Assembly: GCA_046328505.1 (NCBI GenBank)
Contig: JAXLWL010000005.1
Coordinates: 372,001-436,000, forward strand
Direction of reading: 5' to 3'
Source of the DNA: JBDHWG01 sp046328505
Lineage (GTDB): Bacteria > Chloroflexota > Anaerolineae > Epilineales > JAHCIE01
Length of the DNA: 64,000 nt
A program made the translations under genes and the position numbers. Every line of letters starts with the position of its first letter. Positions within the stretch are counted from its first letter, which is position 1. Positions 49,335-58,119 of this stretch are shown here, one piece after another. The notes below the pieces were generated by a model. That model saw only the letters and a program-made list of their open reading frames with translations. It did no database searches and had not been told where the DNA came from.

Positions 49335-49694
49335 CTAGGCGGTCCGGAAGTGTCGACGCACGGGCGGCAGGAGGAATAAGAGGAACAGGGCTGCGCCGAT
49401 GAGCCAGACGGCGAGAATCGCGCCGGAGGACCACGCGCCTAGCGGGGCATAATAGGCGGTGAACACGGCCACGCCGAGGATAATTAGCCCGAACTGGAGG
49501 TAGTAACTCCAGGGACGGCGGATGAGGAGTCCCAGCCCGCTGAAGAGCAACAGCCCGACGGTCAGGAAGGCCGGAATGAACAGCCTGGCCATCTCCGCGT
49601 TCGGGTCACGCCAGAGCGTGATCGCGTAGAAGAGACTGAAGGCGCCGATGACGATCTCGAAGGCAGCCAATATGTACAAGAGGATGCGGGCCAT
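49335..49694 (-). CDS. four-helix membrane protein
   Basis: A 119-aa protein with four predicted helices (ILLYILAAFEIVIGAFSLFYAI, FLTVGLLLFSGLGLLI, YYLQFGLIILGVAVFTAYYA, GAILAVWLIGAALFLLFLL). GGAG precedes the ATG. First gene of a minus-strand run ending with the MFS and OsmC genes. Function unknown. Confidence 0.65.
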   Translation of the reverse strand: MARILLYILAAFEIVIGAFSLFYAITLWRDPNAEMARLFIPAFLTVGLLLFSGLGLLIRRPWSYYLQFGLIILGVAVFTAYYAPLGAWSSGAILAVWLIGAALFLLFLLPPVRRHFRTA

Positions 49695-49753
49695 AGTGTA
49701 GATTCTCCGCAGCAGGCTCTCGACGACCTATACCTGGAAGGGCGAGCGCGACA

Positions 49754-50350
49754 TCAGCCAATCGTGTAGCGCATGATGGCTCTGCTCGCTGAGGGGCGGG
49801 CCACCTCGACAAAGCCGACGCGCTCGAACAGACTGGGGACACCCATATAGCTGGAGACCGGGGGCAAGCTGCCCGTTCTTGGCACCGTCGGATAGGCTTC
49901 AACGACCGCGCCGCCGCGCTCGCGCACGTACTCCACCGCGGCCCCGGCCAGCGCCTCGGCGACCCCGGCGCCACGGTACCCCTTTGCAACATAGAAGCAA
50001 ACAATGGACCACACCGGCGCGTCGTCGCGGCGCTTGAGGGTCCGCGACCGCTCGAGCGCCGCGTAGCTCTCGCGAGGCGCGACCGAGCACCAGCCCACCG
50101 CCTTGCGGTCGGCGTAGGCCAGAATGCCCGGGATGTCGCCGCGCTCCACGATCGCCCGCATGGCGTCGCGGTTGCCGTCGCCCTGGTTCGCTTCGAACTC
50201 TTTGCGGCTCGCGCGCCACCACATGCACCAGCAGCCGCCGTACGCCCCCCGCGTACCGAACAGGGCTTCGAAGTCGCCCCAGCGGTCGGGCGTCAGCGGG
50301 TGAAACTCTAGATTTGAGGGTGGGTCGGCGCCAGGCGTCATCGGCGGCAT
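49754..50350 (-). CDS. GNAT-family N-acetyltransferase
   Basis: A 198-aa GNAT protein. The acetyl-CoA loop is in VAKGYRGAGVAEALAGAAVEYVRERGG (in part; motif Q/RxxGxG/A is KGYRGAGVA). The N-terminal WCMWW region (GCWCMWWRASRKEF) is a feature of a subgroup often called YitH-like. The acceptor is unknown. Start choice between the first ATG and that at residue 4 is open. Confidence 0.85.
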   Translation of the reverse strand: MPPMTPGADPPSNLEFHPLTPDRWGDFEALFGTRGAYGGCWCMWWRASRKEFEANQGDGNRDAMRAIVERGDIPGILAYADRKAVGWCSVAPRESYAALERSRTLKRRDDAPVWSIVCFYVAKGYRGAGVAEALAGAAVEYVRERGGAVVEAYPTVPRTGSLPPVSSYMGVPSLFERVGFVEVARPSASRAIMRYTIG

Positions 50351-50459
50351 CCTCCGTCCGGTGGCCCCATTGTAGACGCCGGACGAGGTGCTGTCAAGGA
50401 AAAGGAAAGGCGTGGCTGTGAAAGATGGGGGGTGAGAGGCGCCTGAAGCCTCTACGCGC

Positions 50460-51440
50460 TCAGCGGGTATGGAGATACTGCGCGCCTATGCCGATGAGCA
50501 CCATGCCGAGCAGAATGACGATGCTGATGAGCAGCGCCACGATCACGGTGTACTGCGAGTCGCTCAGGCCGAAGCGGCGCGTGGGCGCGACCTTTGCCAG
50601 GACGCTCAGATCCACGTCCTCGGGATGATCGAGGTCATGGAGCACCTCGGTCATGCTCTGGTATCGCTCGGCCGCATTTTTCTGGAGGCACTTAGCGATG
50701 ATGGCGGCGGTCGCCTCCGACACGGCCTTGTTGGCGTGGTCGGCGCGCGGCGGCGTGGCGTTGAGGTGCTGGTTCATGATCGCCAGGGCGTTGTCGCCGG
50801 TGAACGGCGGCTCCCCGGTCAGTAGTTCATAGTAGATCGCGCCCAGGGCGTAGATATCGGTGCGCTCGTCGCCGCGCTTGCCCTGGATTTGCTCCGGGGC
50901 CATGTAGTCGGGGGTGCCGAGCGTGGCGGTCAGGTTCGCCCAGGTGATGCGGCGCGCGCCTTCGAGCAGGGCCGCGCCGAAGTCCAGCAGCACGAGCTTG
51001 TGCTCCGGCGTGACGAGCAAGTTGTCGGGCTTGAGGTCGCGGTGGATGACATCTTCGCTGTGGCAGTACGCCATGATATCGGCGAGCTGGCGGATGAGGT
51101 CCTCCGCCTCCGCGACCGGCAGCGGGGCGCGCTCGCGAATGAGGTTGCGCAGCGGCACGCCGTCGACATAGTTGAGAACGAGGTAGGGCAGGCCGTCGGC
51201 CTTGAGGGTGGCGACGGCGTGTTGAACGCCGGGGTGGTTGAGGCGTTGGGCGATGGTCACCTCGCGCTGAAACCGGTCGTAGAGCGCCGGGTCGCCGACG
51301 AGGCTGATGTGGGGCACCTTCAGGACGACATCGCTATTGTCACGAACATCGGATGCGCGGTAAATATCCGCCATGCCGCCTTGAGACAGGTGGGACGTGA
51401 TGACGTAGTTGCCGAGGCGATCACCCGCTTGTATGGTCAT
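50460..51440 (-). CDS. Ser/Thr protein kinase (Hanks type), C-terminal membrane anchor
   Basis: A 326-aa PknB-type kinase. The glycine-rich loop is LSQGGMADIYRAS, ATP lysine Lys41 (VVLKVPH), catalytic loop HRDLKPDN (Asp135), DFG at 153-155, and GTPDYMAPEQ. One membrane helix is near the C-terminus (YTVIVALLISIVILLGMVLIG), leaving only a few residues outside. It has no extracellular PASTA domains. It lies 4 nt after a PP2C phosphatase gene; the pair is the usual antagonistic system. Confidence 0.93.
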   Translation of the reverse strand: MTIQAGDRLGNYVITSHLSQGGMADIYRASDVRDNSDVVLKVPHISLVGDPALYDRFQREVTIAQRLNHPGVQHAVATLKADGLPYLVLNYVDGVPLRNLIRERAPLPVAEAEDLIRQLADIMAYCHSEDVIHRDLKPDNLLVTPEHKLVLLDFGAALLEGARRITWANLTATLGTPDYMAPEQIQGKRGDERTDIYALGAIYYELLTGEPPFTGDNALAIMNQHLNATPPRADHANKAVSEATAAIIAKCLQKNAAERYQSMTEVLHDLDHPEDVDLSVLAKVAPTRRFGLSDSQYTVIVALLISIVILLGMVLIGIGAQYLHTR

Positions 51441-51443
51441 ATG

Positions 51444-52253
51444 TTACGTTTTCAGCCAGCTCAGCAGTCTCCGCTTCGTCGGGAGCATCGGCGCGTTGGC
51501 TGCGATGGAATGGACGCGGACGAGAATGGTGCTGATATTATCGTCCCCACCATAGGATTTTGCCAGTTCTACGAGCCTGTCGCACGCCTCTTGCGGCGCA
51601 TAATCTCCCGCAATCGCCCCGATCTCGCTCTCGTTGACCAGCGACCACAGCCCGTCGGTGCAGATGACCAGGACGTCGCCGGCGACAAGCTCCTGGCGGA
51701 TCATGTCGACCTTGAGCAAAGGGCTCATGCCGATGCATCGGTTGAGGGCGTTGCGGTTGGGGTGAACGCGCGCCTGCTCCTCGGTAATCATGCGCATGCG
51801 TACCATCTCGCCGACCACCGAGTGGTCCGCCGTGAGCTGCGCCACCTGGTCGTTGCGCACCAGGTAGGCGCGGCTGTCGCCCACGTGGGCGATGTGGGCG
51901 TAGCGCCCATTGACGGCGACGGCGGTAAGCGTAGTTCCCATCGGGCCGTGGCCGGTCTTGTTGCCGTGGCCGAACTGATAGATCTGGAGGTTGGCCTTGA
52001 GGACGCCGTTCTCCAGGGCCTTTTCGGGCGACGGGCCGTTGTCGGCGTAGTATTCCGAGGCGAGGATGTCGACGGCCATACGGCTGGCAAGCTCGCCGGC
52101 CGCGTGCGCGCCCATCCCATCCGCCAACAGAAATAGCCGCCCCTTGGCCCTCATCACGGCCTCGTCGAGCGGCTCATGCACGCTAATACTATCCTCGTTG
52201 CCCTCACGCACGAGGCCAACGTCAGTTGCCTGCCCTACTTCCACTCCGGTCAT
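51444..52253 (-). CDS. PP2C-type Ser/Thr phosphatase
   Basis: A 269-aa PPM phosphatase. Metal-binding motifs are TDVGLVREGNEDS, LLADGMGAHAAGELAS, ICTDGLWSLVNE and YGGDDNISTILV. The start at 52253 has GCGAGAG 8 nt upstream, with GTG at 52262 as alternative. It would reverse the action of the adjacent kinase. Confidence 0.93.
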   Translation of the reverse strand: MTGVEVGQATDVGLVREGNEDSISVHEPLDEAVMRAKGRLFLLADGMGAHAAGELASRMAVDILASEYYADNGPSPEKALENGVLKANLQIYQFGHGNKTGHGPMGTTLTAVAVNGRYAHIAHVGDSRAYLVRNDQVAQLTADHSVVGEMVRMRMITEEQARVHPNRNALNRCIGMSPLLKVDMIRQELVAGDVLVICTDGLWSLVNESEIGAIAGDYAPQEACDRLVELAKSYGGDDNISTILVRVHSIAANAPMLPTKRRLLSWLKT

Positions 52254-52286
52254 CGCGGACACTCTCGCTATCTCAGTATTGGGCCG

Positions 52287-52315
52287 GAAGGGGCAGGTTT
52301 CACACCTGCCCCTTC
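52287..52315. repeat. palindromic repeat, GGCAGGTTT family
   Basis: GAAGGGGCAGGT (52287-52298) pairs perfectly with ACCTGCCCCTTC (52304-52315). It lies between the APC permease and PP2C genes. Confidence 0.8.
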
Positions 52316-52338
52316 ACCTGCCCTATGTCTGCAAGATC

Positions 52339-53886
52339 CTACTTCGCACTGACGACGGCCGTTTCCTGCCCGCGCCGTCTGCTGTTGATGACATAGTAGA
52401 TGCCGCTGATCACCGCCCAGACGAGGGCGATACCGATGGCGATGAAGGATTCCTTCTGGGAGTCGCCGCCGGAGAGCACGCCGAGCGCGACGATCGCGAC
52501 GAGCATGCCGACGTTGGCGATGAGGCCAACAATCGGGACAATCAGGTGCTTCACGCGGCTGGAGTTCTCCTTGCCTGCGAACGCGAGAACGGTCGCGACG
52601 CAGATCAGGGCGTACAGGAGGAAGGTGCCGATGTTCGACGCCAGCGTCACGGCCGTCAGGTTGACGATACTGATGACACCGAAGGCGCCGATGATGGCGG
52701 AGACAGCCACGAGGATCCAGACGGCCATGTGCGGTGTAGCGTACTTGCCGTGCAGCATGCCCAGGAGCTCGGGCATTTCCTTGTCGGCGGCCATGGCGTA
52801 GCTGACGCGGACGGCGGTGTTCATGCAGGCCAGGACGGAGCCGATGACGGCGATGGCGACGGTGATGGCGACGATGATCATGAGGGCGAAGCCGTGGCCG
52901 CCGATGGCGTTACCAATCTGCTGGATCAGGTCGCCGATAGGGGCGGAGGACACAGCCGCGGCGTCCATGCCCGTCACAACCGTACCGTCCGCAGCCGTGG
53001 CCGTCAGGCCGTTGTTCAGGGCGAAGTTGGCGGCGAAGTACTCGAACAGGTAGGCCAGGATGCCCTGGATGACCAGGGAGAGGATGACGGCGCGGGGAAC
53101 GTCGCGCTTGGGGTTCTTGGCCTCAGCGCCGAGCGCCGTCGCGGACTCGAAACCGACCAGGATCAGGATCGCGATGGTGGACTGGAACAGCATGGCGGCC
53201 AGGTTGAACGGGATGACAACCGATGGGGCCGACGGGTAGACGAACTGGACATTGTCGGGGTTCGCCAGGCGGAACCAGATGGCGCCGATGCTGAAGATGA
53301 CCAGGACGGTCAGCTGAATGATGTTGATGACCCAGCTCGCCATCGTCGAGCCGGTGATGCCGCGCACGGCGACGGAGCCGATGAAGACGGCCGCCAGCAC
53401 AGCGATGCCCATCTGGTAGGGGACGCCCAACTCAAGCCCGAACTGGCCGAGGATGTAGGCGATCAGCGTCGCCAGCATGCCGACCATGACGCCGGGGTAG
53501 ACCCAGTAGAACAGGTGCGCCGCCCAGCCGGTGACGAACTTGGTGATGCGGGCGAAGCGATGGAAGTGCGTCTCGACGCGGTCCAGCATCGACTTCTCAG
53601 CGAAGTAGTACGCGCTGCCCGCGCCGGCCTCAGGGTACTTACGGGCCAGCTCCGCGTAGGAGATGGCTGTCAGGAATGCAACGATGAGGGCGAAAACGAC
53701 GCCTGGCCACATTGCCATGCCCGTGTTGAGGTCGCCGACCACCTGGGCGGCCTGGAGCTGGAATGTGATCCAGAGGAACGCGCCCGGCGCGATGAGCGCC
53801 ATGGCGTTGACGGTGACACCGGTGAGGCCCAGTGTCTTTTTCATGCCCGTGTCCGTCGTGGACTCGGTTGAGGGTGGGGTTGCCAT
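52339..53886 (-). CDS. APC-family amino acid permease
   Basis: A 515-aa transporter with about 12 helices of the LeuT-like fold. TVNAMALIAPGAFLWITFQ and AISYAELARKYPEAGAGSAYYFAEK are typical of helix 1 and the helix 2-3 region. The substrate is unknown. AGGAGGCATG precedes the ATG at 53886. It is preceded by a nearly 500-nt leader with a perfect consensus promoter and a T-box-like element, suggesting control by an uncharged tRNA. Confidence 0.88.
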   Translation of the reverse strand: MATPPSTESTTDTGMKKTLGLTGVTVNAMALIAPGAFLWITFQLQAAQVVGDLNTGMAMWPGVVFALIVAFLTAISYAELARKYPEAGAGSAYYFAEKSMLDRVETHFHRFARITKFVTGWAAHLFYWVYPGVMVGMLATLIAYILGQFGLELGVPYQMGIAVLAAVFIGSVAVRGITGSTMASWVINIIQLTVLVIFSIGAIWFRLANPDNVQFVYPSAPSVVIPFNLAAMLFQSTIAILILVGFESATALGAEAKNPKRDVPRAVILSLVIQGILAYLFEYFAANFALNNGLTATAADGTVVTGMDAAAVSSAPIGDLIQQIGNAIGGHGFALMIIVAITVAIAVIGSVLACMNTAVRVSYAMAADKEMPELLGMLHGKYATPHMAVWILVAVSAIIGAFGVISIVNLTAVTLASNIGTFLLYALICVATVLAFAGKENSSRVKHLIVPIVGLIANVGMLVAIVALGVLSGGDSQKESFIAIGIALVWAVISGIYYVINSRRRGQETAVVSAK

Positions 53887-54085
53887 CATGCCTCCTTGGG
53901 AAGGTGGGGCTGACACCCGTCAGCCCGAGGACCTGAAAAAGGTAGATGGCTGCCGCCTACTCCGGGGGCACTCGTTGGCACACTGCTGGCCCCGATCCCA
54001 CCTTGCTGCGGGATCATCCCAGCGGGGGGTGGAACACGCCCATCCTCGCACGCGTTCCAGGCATCACAATGGCCTCTACAATAAC

Positions 54086-54165
54086 GATAAGCTCAAAGGC
54101 ATCCAGGCCTTACGGCGCTTTTCGGCGCGATTATTCAGTTGCCCGGAACCAGCCGACAGCTTATC
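54086..54165. other. 80-nt structured element closed by an 8-bp stem
   Basis: GATAAGCT (54086-54093) and AGCTTATC (54158-54165) are perfect inverted repeats that enclose a GCGC/GCGC hairpin. It lies in the leader between the terminator-like element and the permease gene. The class is unknown. Confidence 0.45.
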
Positions 54166-54170
54166 CTGAC

Positions 54171-54363
54171 AAAACACCCCGGCCGAACAGTCCGGCCAGA
54201 CGGTGGTGCCACCAAAATAGAAATCCCTCGGCAAGCCGCACCGCTATGGTGCGTTCCGAGGGGCGTCACGGGCCTCAAAAGTCTTGTAATGTTCGAATGA
54301 ACCTATAGGGGCAGCTCTTGTGGCTACCCAGGGCAACCACAAAAGGTCAACCCTAACAAACGC
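54171..54363 (-). promoter_or_regulatory. structured leader, T-box-like antiterminator/terminator
   Basis: On the minus strand the leader has GGTGGCACCACC (54213-54202), close to the serS T-box core, then a GGCCG/CGGCC-centred hairpin ending in GGGGTGTTTTG, a possible terminator (about 54200-54171) that shares the CACC strand. Upstream hairpins include TTGTGG/CCACAA and CCCTCGG/CCGAGGG. Stem I is not clearly recognised, so a T-box is likely but not proved. Confidence 0.5.
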
Positions 54364-54369
54364 ACAATC

Positions 54370-54398
54370 ATTATACACGGCCTCTCGCCATCTGTCAA
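54370..54398 (-). promoter_or_regulatory. perfect consensus sigma70 promoter
   Basis: Minus-strand TTGACA (54398-54393), a 17-nt spacer and TATAAT (54375-54370). This is the only exact double consensus I found in the window. It reads toward the permease. Confidence 0.9.
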
Positions 54399-54479
54399 AT
54401 GCGTCAAATGCGCGGCGCCCCCGGCGCGTGTCGCAAATCCGGGGGCGGCGTCGACCATTCTCGGTTGTTATCGAGGCAT

Positions 54480-55217
54480 TTAACGGACGCGTTGCGGGAT
54501 TGGGGGCATGGTGCGGCGCGTGTTGAACTGGAACAGCCGCCGCGAGCGGGCCAGCTCCATCGCGATGCGCATTGCCTGCTGCACTTCATCAATAGATTGC
54601 TCACCGTCAATCACGACGAGGAGGTTGCGCTCGCGGTAGAAGTCCTGGAGCGGCTCCGTCTGCTCGATATAGACGCGCAGACGATTGGCGACGGTCTCAG
54701 GGTTGTCGTCGGGGCGCTGGTACAGCTCGCCGCCGCACTCGTCGCACTTGCCGGCGACGGTTGGCGGATGATAGGAGACGTGGTACGAGGCGCCACAGCC
54801 TCGGCACATCCACCGTCCACCCAAGCGCTCAATGAGGATGTCGTGGGACACTTCGAGGTCGAGGACGCAGGAGATGCCTTCCTCGCACGCAGTCAGGGCA
54901 TTCTCCAGCGCCTTCGCCTGCGAGACGGTGCGCGGGAAGCCATCGAAGATCGCGCCTGCGGCGCAGTCCGGCCGGCGCAAACGCTCGAGCACCATGGCGA
55001 TCGTCACATCGTCGGGGACCAACTCGCCACGATCCATATACGCCTTGGCGCGCATGCCAAGGTCGGTTTGCTTGGCGATGTTCTCGCGAAACAAATCGCC
55101 CGTCGAAAGTCGGATGAGACCCAGGTCCTGGCTGAGCGTGATGGCCTGTGTTCCCTTACCGGCGCCCGGCGGGCCCAGCAAAATGCAATAAAGGGGAGGT
55201 TCTACTCTGGCAACCAC
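54480..55217 (-). CDS. adk: adenylate kinase (long LID form with zinc site)
   Basis: A 245-aa enzyme that interconverts ATP, AMP and ADP. P-loop GPPGAGKGTQ, AMP-binding STGDLFREN and DGFPRTVSQA, and the LID domain with four cysteines (MCRGCG...GKCDECGG) that bind zinc. A short extra C-terminus (LFQFNTRRTMPPIPQRVR) follows the usual end. It starts with GTG after AAAGGAG. Confidence 0.93.
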   Translation of the reverse strand: MVARVEPPLYCILLGPPGAGKGTQAITLSQDLGLIRLSTGDLFRENIAKQTDLGMRAKAYMDRGELVPDDVTIAMVLERLRRPDCAAGAIFDGFPRTVSQAKALENALTACEEGISCVLDLEVSHDILIERLGGRWMCRGCGASYHVSYHPPTVAGKCDECGGELYQRPDDNPETVANRLRVYIEQTEPLQDFYRERNLLVVIDGEQSIDEVQQAMRIAMELARSRRLFQFNTRRTMPPIPQRVR

Positions 55218-55280
55218 CTCGTTGCTCCTTTGCTATCTTTCATCTTCGCTACGACACAACAACACAACGTGGGCATGGGC

Positions 55281-55309
55281 AGTGTACCGCGAACCCGTTC
55301 ATCCGGGAA
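55281..55309 (-). promoter_or_regulatory. possible adk promoter
   Basis: Minus-strand TTCCCG (55309-55304), a 17-nt spacer and TACACT (55286-55281), 64 nt before the GTG. Confidence 0.5.
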
Positions 55310-55363
55310 TGGCTTTGCGGGTAGAATGCGCCTGCCGAATGGCTAGTTATCGCTCCCGCCCCG

Positions 55364-55394
55364 CCTAGCCAAAAGGCTAGGGGTTTCTTTCTGC
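55364..55394 (+). terminator. intrinsic terminator of an unidentified short transcript
   Basis: CCTAGCC (55364-55370), AAAA loop, GGCTAGG (55375-55381), then GGTTTCTTTCTG. No plus-strand gene precedes it; a weak promoter (TTCATC-18-TAGAAT, 55298-55327) would give a 60-nt RNA. Confidence 0.5.
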
Positions 55395-55477
55395 CCATTA
55401 TCCCGCATTCTACGCGCTATGCCGTTCAGGCCTGTTCACATGGGGTGGAGATGCCTCCACGCGGTGTTGCGCCGGAC

Positions 55478-55506
55478 TTGACAAGCGCGCCAGTACCGTG
55501 TAGAAT
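55478..55506 (+). promoter_or_regulatory. near-consensus promoter of the lysE leader
   Basis: TTGACA (55478-55483), a 17-nt spacer and TAGAAT (55501-55506). The transcript would start near 55513. Confidence 0.85.
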
Positions 55507-55512
55507 ATCGCG

Positions 55513-55612
55513 CATTACGCAGAACTTATAAGGAGCGGCCGGCAGCGGCGCGCTCGCAAGGTCGAGAAGCCTTTGGTATCCGCCCGAAACAGGGCGGCCA
55601 AAGGCTTTTTTT
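55513..55612 (+). promoter_or_regulatory. lysE leader RNA with intrinsic terminator (attenuator or riboswitch candidate)
   Basis: A 100-nt leader ends in a strong terminator: AAGCCTTTGG (55567-55576) with CCAAAGGCTT (55598-55607), inner CGCCC/GGGCG, then T7. A GAGC/GCTC hairpin precedes it. Only 25 nt separate the T-run from the lysE start, so readthrough must be conditional. Confidence 0.65.
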
Positions 55613-55636
55613 GTTGTCTGGGGACGGAGCGGATCG

Positions 55637-56278
55637 ATGACACTCCATACTCTCATAGCTGGCGTCCTTCTCGGTATTAGCTTCTGCATGCCCGTCGGCC
55701 CGGTCACCATGGAAACTCTGCGCCGCGGCTTGCGCGGCGGGTTCCGCCCGGCACTGGCGCTCCAGCTCGGCTCTATCATCGGCGACACGACCTTCTGCGT
55801 TTTGGCCTTCCTCGGCCTGGCTCCCCTTGTCACCCACGTCGCAATTCGCGTCCCGCTCTGGATACTCGGGGCGGCGGTGCTGGCCTACCTCGGCATCGGC
55901 GCGCTGCGCGACGCCCGCCGCGGTGTAGACCTGCAAGTGGCTGCGGCGCTGACCGGCAAAGACTCGTTCCGCACGGGCGCGATCATGTCGCTGACGAACC
56001 CACTGGCGATCCTGTGGTGGGTGTCCATCGGCGGCGCGATGCTGGCATCCGGCATCACCGACACGACGCCGGTCGGGACGGCCAGCTTTGTTAGCAGCTT
56101 CGTCCTCGGTTGTACGTTCTACGCCTTTTTCATGGCAGCCCTTGTCGGCTTCGGCCGGCAATTCGTTCGCCCGACTCTCTTCCGCACCCTGACCGCAGTG
56201 TCGGGCATCGCGCTGGTGCTGTTTGGCGCGCAGGTTGGGTGGCAGGCCGCCACCACAATCTACGGAATGTTGGGTTAA
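55637..56278 (+). CDS. LysE/RhtB-family exporter
   Basis: A 213-aa transporter with six predicted helices: GVLLGISFCMPVGPVTMETLRRGLRGGFRPALALQLGSIIGD is the typical N-terminal half (given in part), and MSLTNPLAILWWVSIGGAML holds the NP motif. Members export amino acids such as lysine, arginine or homoserine, or other small cations. GGAGCGG precedes the ATG. Expression is probably gated by the terminator in its leader. Confidence 0.85.
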   Translation: MTLHTLIAGVLLGISFCMPVGPVTMETLRRGLRGGFRPALALQLGSIIGDTTFCVLAFLGLAPLVTHVAIRVPLWILGAAVLAYLGIGALRDARRGVDLQVAAALTGKDSFRTGAIMSLTNPLAILWWVSIGGAMLASGITDTTPVGTASFVSSFVLGCTFYAFFMAALVGFGRQFVRPTLFRTLTAVSGIALVLFGAQVGWQAATTIYGMLG

Positions 56279-56326
56279 ATACGCCTGGCGCACCCGCGTC
56301 GGGTTAGACTGTAGGAGGATACGATC

Positions 56327-57747
56327 ATGGCAAAGACCCCTCAAGAAGTACTCGACTTCGCCAAGGCTTCCGGCGTCAAGATTGTCGATGTGAAGTTCAT
56401 CGACCTGCCCGGCACCTGGCAGCACTTCAGCATGCCCGTCGGCGAGCTCAAGGTGGACTCGTTCGAAGACGGGCTCGGCTTCGACGGGTCGAGTATTCGC
56501 GGCTTCCAGGTCATCAACGAATCGGATATGCTCCTGATGCCCGATCCCGACACCGCAGTTGTGGATCCGGTATGCTCCATCCCGACGCTGTCGCTCGTGT
56601 GCGACGTGTACGACCCGCTGACCAAGCTGCCGTACAGCCGTGACCCGCGCTACATCGCCCGCAAGGCTGAGGCGTACCTGAAGAGCACGGGCATCGCCGA
56701 CACAAGCTACTGGGGCCCGGAGGCGGAGTTCTTCGTCTTTGACTCGGTGCGCTTCGACTCGTCCACCAACGAGTCGTACTACTTTGTGGACAGCGAAGAG
56801 GGCGTCTGGAACAGCGGCAGCAACGGCGGCGCCAACCTGGGCCACCGCCCGCGCTACAAGGAAGCCTACTTCCCCGTCGCGCCGGTCGACTCGCTGCAGG
56901 ACATACGCTCCGAGATGATCCTCAAGATGATCGACGCGGGCATCAACGTCGAGATCCACCACCACGAGGTTGCGACCGGCGGCCAGTGCGAGATTGACAT
57001 GCGCTTCAACTCGCTGACGACCATGGCCGACAGCCTCCTGATGTACAAGTACATCGTCAAGAACGTCGCCAAGGCCCACGGCAAGACCGCCACCTTCATG
57101 CCCAAGCCCTGTTCGGCGACAACGGCTCCGGCATGCACGTGCACCAGAGCCTCTGGAAGGACGGCCAGCCGCTGTTCTTCGATCCCAACTGCTACGCGGG
57201 TCTGTCGCAGCTGGCCCTGTGGTACATCGGCGGCATCCTGACCCATGCCGCGTCGATCCTGGCCCTGGCCGCACCGACGACGAACTCCTACCGCCGCCTG
57301 GTGCCCGGCTTCGAAGCGCCGGTGAACCTGGTGTACTCGCAGCGCAACCGCAGCGCCGCCGTCCGCATCCCGATGTACAGCAACTCGCCCAAGGCGAAGC
57401 GCGTCGAGGTTCGCTTCCCCGACCCGTCCAGTAACCCGTACCTGACCTTCCCGGCGATGCTCATGGCCGGCCTCGACGGCATTAAGAACCAGATCGATCC
57501 GGGCGAGCCGCACGACATGGACCTGTACGAGCTGAGCGGTGAGGAACTGTCGAAGATCAAGACCGTGCCCGGCTCGCTGGCCGACTCGCTCAAGGCGCTG
57601 GAGAAGGACCACGACTACCTGCTCGAAGGCGGCGTGTTCACGCCCGACGTGCTGGAGACGTGGATCGCGTACAAGACGGCCCGCGAGGTCGATCCCGTGC
57701 GCCTGCGCCCTGTGCCGTACGAGTACCACCTGTACTACGACGTGTAA
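56327..57747 (+). CDS. glnA: glutamine synthetase type I, interrupted by a -1 frameshift
   Basis: ATP-dependent glutamate plus ammonia to glutamine. The first part (56327 to about 57106) has GFDGSSIRGFQVINESDM and AEFFVFD; the second holds GDNGSGMHVHQSLWKDG, NRSAAVRIP and EVRFPDPSSNPYL. The break is at 57107-57110, where CCC-TGTTC should read CCCC-TGTTC: one C is missing. Restored, the protein is 473 aa, full length. The single-base loss in a C run in an essential gene suggests a sequence error. The Tyr-containing adenylylation-site region is NPYLTFPAMLMAG. AGGAGG precedes the ATG. Confidence 0.9.
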
Positions 57748-57780
57748 ATCTCCCACCCCTGACCTGGGTGCCACAACCGA

Positions 57781-57822
57781 CACAGAGGGCCGAACATCGT
57801 TCGCGCCCTCTGTGCCTATTTT
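57781..57822 (+). terminator. intrinsic terminator of glnA
   Basis: CACAGAGGGC (57781-57790) pairs with GCCCTCTGTG (57805-57814), with inner CGAAC/GTTCG, and is followed by CCTATTTTC. Confidence 0.85.
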
Positions 57823-57839
57823 CTGCATACTCTTCTTGT

Positions 57840-58080
57840 CGCGCCGACTTCCAGTCGGCATCCCTCTCACGCCCGACCCTCGACCAGCCGCGGCTCGGAA
57901 TGGAATTCCGAGCCTGGCGTGGCAAAGCCTGCCGAGGCAGGCTGGCATGGGGACGACCCGGGTTAGCCAGCCTGCTTCGAGCAGGCTTCTCCAGATCAGC
58001 CGCCGCAATTCATTCGGCGGCGCCGACAGTCGACAATCGCGCTCTCGCGCAGAGCGCCTGGCTGAAGCGCCTGTCTTTTA
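57840..58080. repeat. mosaic of palindromic repeats
   Basis: Several adjacent inverted repeats: GGCTCGGAAT/ATTCCGAGCC, AGCCTGCC/GGCAGGCT, AGCCTGC/GCAGGCT and GCCGCC/GGCGGC. No ORF looks genuine in the 57823-58359 gap. Confidence 0.65.
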
Positions 58081-58119
58081 CACAGAACGTTTGAGCGAGG
58101 CTGGCTATGCGGAAGACAG

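Noticed and set aside
55526..57274. 582-aa minus-strand ORF
   Set aside because: It covers lysE and glnA in antisense. No domain, composition typical of shadow.
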